Assembly (NCBI GenBank): GCA_002780805.1
Contig: PEUD01000020.1
Location: 1 to 5,728, forward strand
Length of the DNA stretch: 5,728 nt
Direction of reading: 5' to 3'
DNA from: Candidatus Omnitrophica bacterium CG02_land_8_20_14_3_00__42_8
Lineage (GTDB): Bacteria; Omnitrophota; Gorgyraeia; Gorgyraeales; Gorgyraeaceae
Part shown: positions 1-5,690 of the stretch, piece after piece
Layout of the letters: every line of letters begins with the position of its first letter
Position numbering within the stretch: the first letter of the stretch is position 1
Translations under genes and position numbers: made by a program
The notes under the pieces: generated by a model
What the model was told of the DNA's origin: nothing
The model's database searches: none
The model's input: the letters and a program-made list of their open reading frames with translations, nothing else

Positions 1-168
1 TATTCTTACAATCTGGAAAAAGGCTGTGCAGGGCTTAATGAAGTATTGATGGAAATACCCTGCCATGTCAATAATAATCTGGATTTTGGGATTGGGTGGC
101 GCCACACTGACAGGATCCACGCCTTTGATTCAGACTACGCGACAACTTCACTTACTTTACATTTTTAA
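1..168 (+). CDS. C-terminal fragment of a probable outer-membrane beta-barrel protein (5' end outside window)
   Basis: Plus-strand frame 1 is open from the first base for 55 codons and ends at TAA (166-168). The fragment's second half alternates polar and hydrophobic residues as membrane beta-strands do (for example NLDFGIGW, then a charged turn, then TTSLTLHF) and the protein ends in Phe. A last strand with a terminal aromatic residue is the known recognition signal for the BAM outer-membrane assembly machinery, so I infer a beta-barrel protein of the outer membrane. The family cannot be named from 55 residues. The gene converges on aroC and their 3' ends overlap by 12 bp. The opposite strand has no recognisable gene here. 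The main alternative is a chance open frame; the beta-strand pattern and terminal Phe argue against it. Confidence 0.62.
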   Translation, partial: YSYNLEKGCAGLNEVLMEIPCHVNNNLDFGIGWRHTDRIHAFDSDYATTSLTLHF

Positions 169-1200
169 TCCGGCTATATATCCTTTATAATTTCTGGTTA
201 CTTCTGCAATGCTATCGCCGCCGAATTTTTCCAGAAACGCCCTGGCAATAACAAAGGATGAAACCGCTTCTCCCACAACACCTGCCGCAGGCACGGCGCA
301 CACGTCAGACCTCTCCGTAGAGGCCTTTACCTGTTTTTTTGTATCAATATCTATGGTATTCAAACCGCTCATCAACGTGCTTATGGGTTTCATGTAGCCC
401 CGCGTTATTATATCTTCGCCATTTGATATCCCGCCTTCCACGCCTCCGGCATTGTTGGTCTTTCTGTAGATGCCTTTTTCCTTGGAATAAAAAATTTCAT
501 CATGCACTTCTGAGCCAGGTTTTGCACTGCATTCAACGGCATTGCCTATCTCAACTGCCTTGACAGCGGGTATTGACATGAGCGCCCGGCCGATAGCCGC
601 ATCCAAGCGCCTGTCCCAGTGTACATAACTTCCTAAACCAGGGGGCACGCCTTTAATTATTACTTCAAATATGCCTCCCAGTGTATTTTTTGATTTCGCG
701 GCTTCATTTATTTTTTCTTTCATCAATTTCTCAGATTTAACCCCGCCTATCATTAAAACGCGGCTGAAAATATCTATATTAAACTCAGCTAATAAAATCT
801 TGCAAATTGCGCCGATACTTACCCTTGCGGCTGTCTCTCTCGCGGAGGCCCTTTCAAGTACGCATCTCGCGTCTTTAAATCCATATTTAAGAATTCCTGT
901 CATATCCGCGTGGCCTGGCCTTGGATTCTTAACAGCCGGTAATTCAGCCATGCTGAAATCTTTATTCTCGATAAGAATAGCTATAGGGCTCCCGATTGTT
1001 TCACCTTTCATGAGGCCTGAAAGTATCTTAACCTGATCGCTCTCTATCTGCATCCTGGCGCCCCTGCCATAACCTTCCTGCCTTCTTTTAAGATCTTTAT
1101 TAATATCACCCGCATCTATCTTCAAACCGGAAGGCATACCTTCTAATATGCTTACAAGAGCTTCTCCATGCGATTCGCCTGCAGTTAAAAATCTTAACAT
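157..1200 (-). CDS. aroC: Chorismate synthase
   Basis: Converts 5-enolpyruvylshikimate-3-phosphate to chorismate, the last shikimate-pathway step, using reduced FMN; cytosolic, tetrameric in known members. The 347 residues are a normal length. Family signatures appear in order: AGESHG at 7-12 with the active-site His11, the RRQEGYGRG stretch at 39-47, RPGHAD at 94-99 with the second catalytic His97, the Arg-rich DARCVLERASARETAARV segment near 110-127, GGVEGGISNG at 252-261, and ERSDVCAVPAAGVVGEAV near 297-313. That last motif resembles the Bacillus-type branch rather than the E. coli form (HDPC...EAM); this is from memory. The ATG start is supported by a strong GAGGGGAG ribosome site 6 nt upstream. 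It is the last minus-strand gene seen, following the prepilin peptidase by 46 bp. Its stop overlaps the convergent plus-strand gene. No key residue is missing. Confidence 0.97.
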   Translation of the reverse strand: MLRFLTAGESHGEALVSILEGMPSGLKIDAGDINKDLKRRQEGYGRGARMQIESDQVKILSGLMKGETIGSPIAILIENKDFSMAELPAVKNPRPGHADMTGILKYGFKDARCVLERASARETAARVSIGAICKILLAEFNIDIFSRVLMIGGVKSEKLMKEKINEAAKSKNTLGGIFEVIIKGVPPGLGSYVHWDRRLDAAIGRALMSIPAVKAVEIGNAVECSAKPGSEVHDEIFYSKEKGIYRKTNNAGGVEGGISNGEDIITRGYMKPISTLMSGLNTIDIDTKKQVKASTERSDVCAVPAAGVVGEAVSSFVIARAFLEKFGGDSIAEVTRNYKGYIAGLKM

Positions 1201-1206
1201 ATTCTA

Positions 1207-1214
1207 CTCCCCTC
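1207..1214 (-). promoter_or_regulatory. Ribosome binding site of aroC
   Basis: Read on the minus strand this is GAGGGGAG, 6 nt before the aroC ATG. It fixes the start and is one of the two strongest Shine-Dalgarno sequences in the window. It lies 9 nt downstream of the hairpin that follows pilD. Confidence 0.8.
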
Positions 1215-1223
1215 ATATAATGC

Positions 1224-1248
1224 AGGGAACGGTTTAAAACCATTCCCT
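1224..1248 (-). repeat. 25-bp inverted repeat overlapping the pilD stop codon
   Basis: Arms of 12 nt (AGGGAA-x-GGTTT) flank a single central base. The one mismatch becomes a G-U pair in minus-strand RNA, so a transcript reading pilD to aroC could fold into a tight hairpin. It shares two bases with the pilD TAG stop (1247-1249). There is no T-run after it, so it is not a standard intrinsic terminator. It may be an mRNA-stabilising or processing hairpin, or a remnant of a small palindromic element. Unlike the three larger palindromes in this window, it has TA at only one end. Confidence 0.7.
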
Positions 1249-2017
1249 ACAAGCAAAAAAACAAACCCAGGATTTTATGGCCCCAGACCATAGCCGTAAA
1301 ACTGGCTAAAGAAATATACGGGCCATAAGGTATTATATCCTCTTTTTTTACAAATTTCATATAAATTCCAATAGGCGCTCCGAAAAAAGGCGCTAAAAAG
1401 AAAATAAGAATTGCTATTTTCCAGCCTAAAAACGCTCCCAGCATCGCCATGAGTTTTACATCGCCTCCGCCCATACTCTCCTTTTTAAACGCCAGCCGGC
1501 CTAAAACGCCTGTCAGGTATATCAGTCCGCCTCCGATTAAGGCCCCTGCCATAGAATTCAAAAAAGCCCTTTTCCAGGTAAAAGCTCCCTGCAGACATGG
1601 AAAAGCTACGTTGAGTATTATACCGATAAATATGCCTATCAGGCTGATGCTGTCCGGTATTATCTGAAACTCAAGATCTATAAAACTAATTACTATAAGG
1701 CCGGACGTCAATAAACTGTAAATCCAGAATATATAATGAAATCTAAAATTCATGAATAGAATAAGGAAGCACAGAGCGCTTATAAATTCTACAAAAAAAT
1801 AACGTGGAGAAATCCTGGCGCCGCAGGACCTGCATTTGCCCCTGAGCAAAACGTAACTCAATAATGGTATATTATCATACCACTTTATGGGCTTTTTGCA
1901 GGATGCGCATCTTGAACCAGGAGAAACTATAGATTCATTCCTGGGCATCCTGTATATACATACATTCAGGAAGCTTCCGATTATTAAACCAAATATAAAA
2001 ATCAGCACGAATGTCAT
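1247..2017 (-). CDS. pilD: Type IV prepilin peptidase / N-methyltransferase (A24 family)
   Basis: Inner-membrane aspartyl protease that removes the short leader of type IV prepilins or type II secretion pseudopilins and, in two-domain members, methylates the new N-terminus. The 256 residues show both domains. The N-terminal part has GSFLNVCIYRMPR (14-26) and two Cys pairs, C37/C40 and C62/C65, typical of the zinc-binding cytoplasmic loop of bifunctional enzymes. The peptidase domain has ID114 followed by IPD122, and the GGGDVK motif with D186; D114 and D186 are the expected catalytic aspartates. About seven hydrophobic segments are visible. The C-terminal IPYGPYISLA matches the family's PFGPfLa stretch. 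The start has a weak AGG site 6 nt upstream. It sits between aroE and aroC with no pilin gene in view. The symbol could equally be gspO or comC; the substrate cannot be told here. Confidence 0.93.
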   Translation of the reverse strand: MTFVLIFIFGLIIGSFLNVCIYRMPRNESIVSPGSRCASCKKPIKWYDNIPLLSYVLLRGKCRSCGARISPRYFFVEFISALCFLILFMNFRFHYIFWIYSLLTSGLIVISFIDLEFQIIPDSISLIGIFIGIILNVAFPCLQGAFTWKRAFLNSMAGALIGGGLIYLTGVLGRLAFKKESMGGGDVKLMAMLGAFLGWKIAILIFFLAPFFGAPIGIYMKFVKKEDIIPYGPYISLASFTAMVWGHKILGLFFCL

Positions 2018-2028
2018 ATTTTACCTGT

Positions 2029-2067
2029 CTAAGTTGACACTTTGACAATGTCAGAGTGTCAACTTAG
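2029..2067 (-). repeat. 39-bp near-perfect palindrome spanning the aroE stop codon
   Basis: Thirteen-base perfect outer arms (CTAAGTTGACACT and its complement) enclose a 5-bp inner stem (TGACA/TGTCA) around one central base; the only mismatch lies between the outer and inner stems. The arm nearest aroE encodes its last two residues (Leu-Ser) and the TGA stop. The core is bounded by TA on both sides (2030-2031 and 2065-2066). No T-run follows, so it is unlikely to be a simple terminator. The weak pilD ribosome site (ACAGGT) begins directly at its other end, so folding could affect pilD translation. Best reading: a small palindromic or MITE-like element, or an mRNA stability hairpin. Confidence 0.85.
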
Positions 2068-2922
2068 CGCTTTGTTAAGGGCGCTTCTCATTGTCTCTAA
2101 AACTTTTACAGCTGGCACGCCTGTCCAAAGAGAAAAACTAAAGGCACCTTGAGCTGCAAGCATTCCCGAGCCATCCGCAACATGACATCCTAACGCAGAT
2201 GCCTCCTTAAATAATCTTGTCTTTCTATTGTATACTAAATCAAAAACATATAATTCCTTACGAAGCAACTCCTTAGGTGCCGCCAAACGTTCGTCTCTTT
2301 CTTCCATGCCTACAGGAGAAGCATTAACTAATAAGGCAAATTCATCTTTCAATTCAAGCATCTCTTTGGTATTATATATAAATTTTATTTTATTTTTTAA
2401 ATTAGAATATTGTCTTTTTGCAGATTCAACTGCCTCTTTGTTAATATCATAAAGATATATTTTCTTTATATGGTGCCCGGAATAGCCTAAATCAGCGACA
2501 ATAGCTCTACTAGCCCCTCCGCATCCAATAATCAGCACGTTCTTATCTTTTGTTTTAAATTTCAAATCATTCGCTAATGAATGACGAAACCCTGCAGGAT
2601 CGGTATTGCAATACTCGATATCATCGCCGTTCCTTTTAACCGTATTTACGGCGCCTGACATTTCATCATAGTAAAGATATGAAAGGTTATTAACTACTTT
2701 AAATTTATTTTTTAGTACCTCTCTTGCTTTTACCTTATGAGGGATGGTTATATTAAAACCTGCCACGTCCTTTCTATTGATAATAAAATCCTCAAGCTCT
2801 TCCGGTTTTACCTCAAACAACCTGTATTCCGCGTCAATGCCGAGCTCTTTAAACGCAGCATTATGCATCGCTGGCGATAAACTATGTTTTATAGGCCAGC
2901 CGATAACACCATATATATTCAT
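2059..2922 (-). CDS. aroE: Shikimate dehydrogenase (NADP+)
   Basis: Reduces 3-dehydroshikimate to shikimate with NADPH in the cytosol. The 287 residues match the AroE family length. The N-terminal substrate domain shows the GWPIKHSLSP motif (8-17) with the shikimate-binding serines, NITIPHK at 57-63 with catalytic Lys63, and the GAVNT motif at 90-94. NTDPAGF (106-112) carries the partner Asp108. The Rossmann part has GCGGAS at 133-138, NASPVGM at 200-206, and the closing GMLAAQGAFSF segment with Gln258. The start is chosen because the family motif begins immediately after it. No Shine-Dalgarno is visible and leuA ends only 4 bp upstream, so translation is probably coupled to leuA. The last two codons and the stop lie inside the 39-bp palindrome. 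QuiB/YdiB-like paralogues are less likely beside aroC. Confidence 0.96.
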   Translation of the reverse strand: MNIYGVIGWPIKHSLSPAMHNAAFKELGIDAEYRLFEVKPEELEDFIINRKDVAGFNITIPHKVKAREVLKNKFKVVNNLSYLYYDEMSGAVNTVKRNGDDIEYCNTDPAGFRHSLANDLKFKTKDKNVLIIGCGGASRAIVADLGYSGHHIKKIYLYDINKEAVESAKRQYSNLKNKIKFIYNTKEMLELKDEFALLVNASPVGMEERDERLAAPKELLRKELYVFDLVYNRKTRLFKEASALGCHVADGSGMLAAQGAFSFSLWTGVPAVKVLETMRSALNKALS

Positions 2923-2926
2923 TATT

Positions 2927-4471
2927 TTACAATTTTAATTTTGCAGGCTTAGGGCTTATTTTAGGCAAGCGGTTAAAAATCAATCTATTGACCGCGTTCA
3001 CATACGCCTTCGCGCTGGCTTCTATGATGTCGGTAGAAGTACCCCTGCCGGAGACTTCGTCTTTATTGGACTTGATCCTGACCGTGACTTCGCCCAGCGC
3101 GTCCTTACCCCCTGTAATAGATTTTAAAGAATAATCCAGGAGCCTGCATTTTAAACCCGTTATCGCGTCTATGGCTTTGTAACACGCGTCCACCGGGCCG
3201 TCGCCAAAAGAAGACTTCTTTAACAATTTCGCGCCTTTTGCGAGGCCTATCGCAGCTTTTGGAGTGATTTTATTTCCGCTGGCTATGCTTAAATCCTCCA
3301 GGCGGTAGGTCTCCGGTATGGATACGATGCCGTCTTCAACTATCGATAAAAGATCCTCATCGAATATCTCTTTTTTCTTATCCGCGAGCGACTTGAAACG
3401 CTCGAATGCCCTGGCTAATCCTTTTTCATCAAGTTCAAAACCGAGTTTTACAAGCCTATCATTGAAGGCGTGCCTGCCGGAATGTTTTCCGAGGACAAGC
3501 CTTGTCCCGCCGAATCCGACATCTTCGGGTTTTATAATTTCATAGGTGGAGCGTTTTTTTAGAACTCCGTCCTGGTGAATGCCGGCTTCATGAGCAAAGG
3601 CATTCCGGCCTACTATCGCTTTATTAGGCTGGACAACAATTCCGGTAAGCTTAGAAACCAGGCGGCTTGTCTTATAAAGCTCTTTTTTATTTATTGATGT
3701 CGTTACTCCGAATATATCTTTGCGCGTATCAATGGCCATTACTATTTCTTCCAATGAAGCATTGCCGGCCCTTTCTCCTATGCCGTTAATAGTACACTCC
3801 ACCTGTTCCGCGCCATTCTGTACAGCGGAGAGAGAATTGCTCACTCCCATGCCCAGGTCATTGTGGCAATGGACGCTGATAACGGTTTTATTTATGTTTG
3901 GAACTTTGTTTTTTATAGTCTTTATAAGACTGCCGAACTCCGCAGGCATCGCGTAGCCTACAGTATCAGGAATATTTACTGTTTTCGCGCCTGCTTTTAT
4001 AACAGATTCCACAACCTTACAGAGAAAATCCCTGTCTGAACGAGAAGCGTCTTCCGGAGAAAACTCCACGTCATCGCAGAATTTACGGCTATATTCTACA
4101 GCCCAGACAGCGAGCTTCAGTATCTCGGATTCAGCCTTTTTGAGTTTATACTGCATGTGAATCTTTGAAGTGGCCAAAAAAACATGAATCCTGGGCTTCT
4201 TGGCAGGCTTAACCGCACCCGCGCAGGCCTCAATATCAGATTTTATAGCCCTTGCGAGCCCGCAGATTGAAGCGCCTTTTATCGCGCCGGCCACCTTATA
4301 GACAGCGTTAAAATCGCCTTTTGAGGCAATGGGAAAACCTGCCTCTATGACGTCAACGCCTAATCTCGCGAGCTGCCTGGCTATTTCTATTTTAGAATTC
4401 ACGTCCAGGCTGGCCCCGGGTGACTGCTCGCCGTCCCTTAAGGTTGTGTCAAATATAATTATTTTTTTCAT
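2927..4471 (-). CDS. leuA: 2-isopropylmalate synthase
   Basis: Condenses acetyl-CoA with 2-oxoisovalerate, the committed step of leucine synthesis, in the cytosol. At 514 residues it is a full-length bacterial LeuA. The catalytic TIM barrel shows DTTLRDGEQ (8-16), HCHND (201-205) and GIGERAGNASLEE (230-242), giving metal ligands Asp9, His201, His203 and Asn237. FAHEAGIHQDGVLK (292-305) follows in the linker region. The C-terminal regulatory domain (about 390-500) has GDGPVDA and GRGTSTDIIEASAKAY, the leucine-binding dimer domain responsible for feedback inhibition in known members. Citramalate and homocitrate synthases are close relatives; the HQDGVLK region and the neighbouring ilv genes favour LeuA. 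An in-frame TAA six codons upstream limits the start; the AAGGA ribosome site is 12 nt away, rather far, and its first base is inside the palindrome after ilvC. Confidence 0.95.
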   Translation of the reverse strand: MKKIIIFDTTLRDGEQSPGASLDVNSKIEIARQLARLGVDVIEAGFPIASKGDFNAVYKVAGAIKGASICGLARAIKSDIEACAGAVKPAKKPRIHVFLATSKIHMQYKLKKAESEILKLAVWAVEYSRKFCDDVEFSPEDASRSDRDFLCKVVESVIKAGAKTVNIPDTVGYAMPAEFGSLIKTIKNKVPNINKTVISVHCHNDLGMGVSNSLSAVQNGAEQVECTINGIGERAGNASLEEIVMAIDTRKDIFGVTTSINKKELYKTSRLVSKLTGIVVQPNKAIVGRNAFAHEAGIHQDGVLKKRSTYEIIKPEDVGFGGTRLVLGKHSGRHAFNDRLVKLGFELDEKGLARAFERFKSLADKKKEIFDEDLLSIVEDGIVSIPETYRLEDLSIASGNKITPKAAIGLAKGAKLLKKSSFGDGPVDACYKAIDAITGLKCRLLDYSLKSITGGKDALGEVTVRIKSNKDEVSGRGTSTDIIEASAKAYVNAVNRLIFNRLPKISPKPAKLKL

Positions 4472-4487
4472 CTTTACATCAATTCCT

Positions 4488-4556
4488 TAGCCAATTTTGC
4501 CCCCGTTGTTTCGCTTTGCGAAGCAAAGCGGCGGGGGCAAAATTCAGCGGTGGCTA
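4488..4556 (-). repeat. 69-bp palindromic element at the ilvC stop codon
   Basis: Two perfect 13-bp arms (4493-4505 and 4532-4544, sequence AATTTTGCCCCCG and complement) enclose a separate perfect 8-bp hairpin (4512-4519 with 4523-4530, loop GAA). Outside the arms the termini TAGCCA and TGGCTA also match if a 7-base insertion on the ilvC side is allowed, giving an 18-bp terminal inverted repeat. The ilvC stop TAG is exactly the terminus (4554-4556). The other terminus contributes the first base of the leuA ribosome site. There is no T-run. It fills nearly the whole ilvC-leuA gap. It fits a miniature mobile element or REP-like palindrome better than a terminator. Confidence 0.85.
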
Positions 4557-5552
4557 TACATTCTTTTTCATCCACGGCATCATTTCTCTGAGCGACTTAC
4601 CCACTGCCTCGATCTGATGCTCATCGCCTTCTTTCAACAGCTTGTTGAAATTCGGCCTGCCTGCCTCATTCTCCCTGATCCACTCCCTTGCAAATCTGCC
4701 CTTCTGAATCTCCTTTAAAATCTTTTTCATCTCTTTTCTGGTTCTTTCCGTAATGACCCTTTTGCCGCGAGACAGATCTCCATAGCACGCAGTATTTGAA
4801 ACTTTTCTCCTCATACCGGAAATCCCATACTCCTGAATAAGATCCGTTATCAGCTTTAATTCATGCAATACTTCAAAATACGCGATCTCAGGCTGATATC
4901 CCGCTTCTACCAATGTATCAAATCCCGCTTTTATCAGCTCACTCACTCCACCGCATAAAACTGCCTGTTCTCCAAAAAGGTCTGTCTCTGTTTCTTCTTT
5001 AAAAGTTGTTTCTATAACGCCTGCCTTGGTCGCGCCCAACCCCTTTGCATAAGCTAAAGCTAATTTTAACGCATTGCCTGTAGCGTCCTGGAATATAGCG
5101 ACCAGGGACGGCACGCCTTTACCTTCTTCATACATCCTTCTCACCAATGCGCCCGGACCTTTCGGAGCTACCATAAAGACGTCTATGTTCTTCGAAGGTT
5201 TTATCTGTTTAAAATGAATGTTGAACCCGTGAGAGAAACACAATGCCTTTCCTTTTTTCAGGTTAGGCTTTATGTATTCCTTATATACCTGCGCCTGCAC
5301 ATGGTCCTGAGTAAGTATCTGTATTATGTCTCCGAGCTTCGCGGCCTCGCTGACAGGCATCGGGTTAAAGCCGTCCTGCTGGGCAAGCTTATAATTATCC
5401 GTACCTTCCAATTCGCTCACAACTACATCTACTCTGCTATCCCGTAAATTCAAGGCCTGGCCTCTGCCCTGAATCCCGTATCCTATGATAGCCACTTTCT
5501 TGCCTTTAAGGACATCTAAATCCGCATCCTTATCATAGTAAATCTTTAACAT
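4554..5552 (-). CDS. ilvC: Ketol-acid reductoisomerase, class I
   Basis: Isomerises and reduces 2-acetolactate or 2-aceto-2-hydroxybutyrate with Mg2+ and a nicotinamide coenzyme, the second shared step of valine and isoleucine synthesis. The 332 residues fit the short class I form. The N-terminal Rossmann domain has GYGIQG at 24-29 and APKGPG at 129-134 with Lys131; FSHGFNI includes the conserved His108. The knotted C-terminal domain has ETETDLFGEQAVLCGG with Mg ligands Asp191 and Glu195, then Glu227 and Glu231 in YFEVLHELKLI, and Ser252 in VSNT. The coenzyme-specificity loop after the second strand reads VSELEGTD (45-52) in place of the common VGLRxGS; the acidic Glu47 suggests NADH use (inference). 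The start has a strong AGGAGG site 8 nt upstream. It lies between ilvN and leuA, the usual setting. Confidence 0.97.
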   Translation of the reverse strand: MLKIYYDKDADLDVLKGKKVAIIGYGIQGRGQALNLRDSRVDVVVSELEGTDNYKLAQQDGFNPMPVSEAAKLGDIIQILTQDHVQAQVYKEYIKPNLKKGKALCFSHGFNIHFKQIKPSKNIDVFMVAPKGPGALVRRMYEEGKGVPSLVAIFQDATGNALKLALAYAKGLGATKAGVIETTFKEETETDLFGEQAVLCGGVSELIKAGFDTLVEAGYQPEIAYFEVLHELKLITDLIQEYGISGMRRKVSNTACYGDLSRGKRVITERTRKEMKKILKEIQKGRFAREWIRENEAGRPNFNKLLKEGDEHQIEAVGKSLREMMPWMKKNV

Positions 5553-5560
5553 TGTTAATC

Positions 5561-5566
5561 CCTCCT
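5561..5566 (-). promoter_or_regulatory. Ribosome binding site of ilvC
   Basis: Minus-strand AGGAGG, within AAAAAGGAGGG, sits 8 nt before the ilvC ATG. It fixes the start and predicts strong translation. An 11-bp motif (GATTAACAATG on the minus strand) lies on both sides of it: one copy carries the real ATG, the other an ATG 26 bp upstream. Confidence 0.85.
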
Positions 5567-5581
5567 TTTTGCTCTCATTGT

Positions 5582-5690
5582 TAATCGCGAAAATACGCTG
5601 AACATAACGCGGAAACTATAATTGAGTTTCAGCGTAGTTCCGCGTCCCGCCAAAGAAACAGTGGCGGGCTTCCGCGTAGTTCCGCGATTA
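5582..5690 (-). mobile_element. 109-bp MITE-like palindromic element between ilvN and ilvC
   Basis: The two ends form 21-bp imperfect terminal inverted repeats (5582-5602 and 5670-5690, 18/21 matching) beginning with perfect TAATCGCG/CGCGATTA. Inside are a second imperfect inverted repeat (5596-5617 with 5625-5644, loop ATAATTG) and a perfect 7-bp hairpin (5646-5652 with 5662-5668). The 13-mer GCGTAGTTCCGCG occurs twice (5632-5644, 5674-5686). It has no coding capacity. Each end has TA, consistent with a TA target duplication as made by IS630/Tc1-type transposases, although the TA may equally belong to the repeat. One terminus is exactly the ilvN TAA stop. It could instead be a REP-like or structured RNA element; the terminal repeats favour a MITE. 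Confidence 0.72.

Noticed and set aside
96..105. Perfect 10-bp palindrome GTGGCGCCAC as an operator
   Set aside because: It falls within the coding frame of the plus-strand fragment, is short, and has no nearby promoter.
1..156. A minus-strand gene downstream of aroC such as aroK or aroB
   Set aside because: No start codon with a ribosome site and no kinase P-loop or synthase motif is visible on that strand, while the plus strand has a coherent reading frame.
209..1036. Several plus-strand open frames of 62 to 121 codons inside aroC
   Set aside because: They lie antisense to a well-conserved gene, have no recognisable motifs, and are frame shadows.
2029..2067. TTGACA and TTGTCA hexamers in the palindrome resembling a -35 box of a pilD promoter
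   Set aside because: They follow from the palindrome's sequence and occur on both strands; the only TAAAAT-like -10 match touches the pilD ATG and the spacing is too long (19 bp).
4488..4556. Rho-independent terminator after ilvC
   Set aside because: The stem is strong but no T-run follows on either strand, and leuA follows closely in the same direction.
4497..4718. Plus-strand 73-codon frame starting in the palindrome after ilvC
   Set aside because: It is antisense to the conserved ilvC C-terminus with no ribosome site or family resemblance.
5555..5578. Leader peptide for transcription attenuation of ilvC
   Set aside because: The mini-ORF encodes no Leu, Ile or Val, has no ribosome site of its own, and no alternative terminator structure follows it.
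5582..5690. CRISPR array or tandem repeat, because GCGTAGTTCCGCG recurs
   Set aside because: There are only two copies in direct orientation, they are 42 bp apart within an inverted-repeat structure, and no regular repeat-spacer pattern exists.
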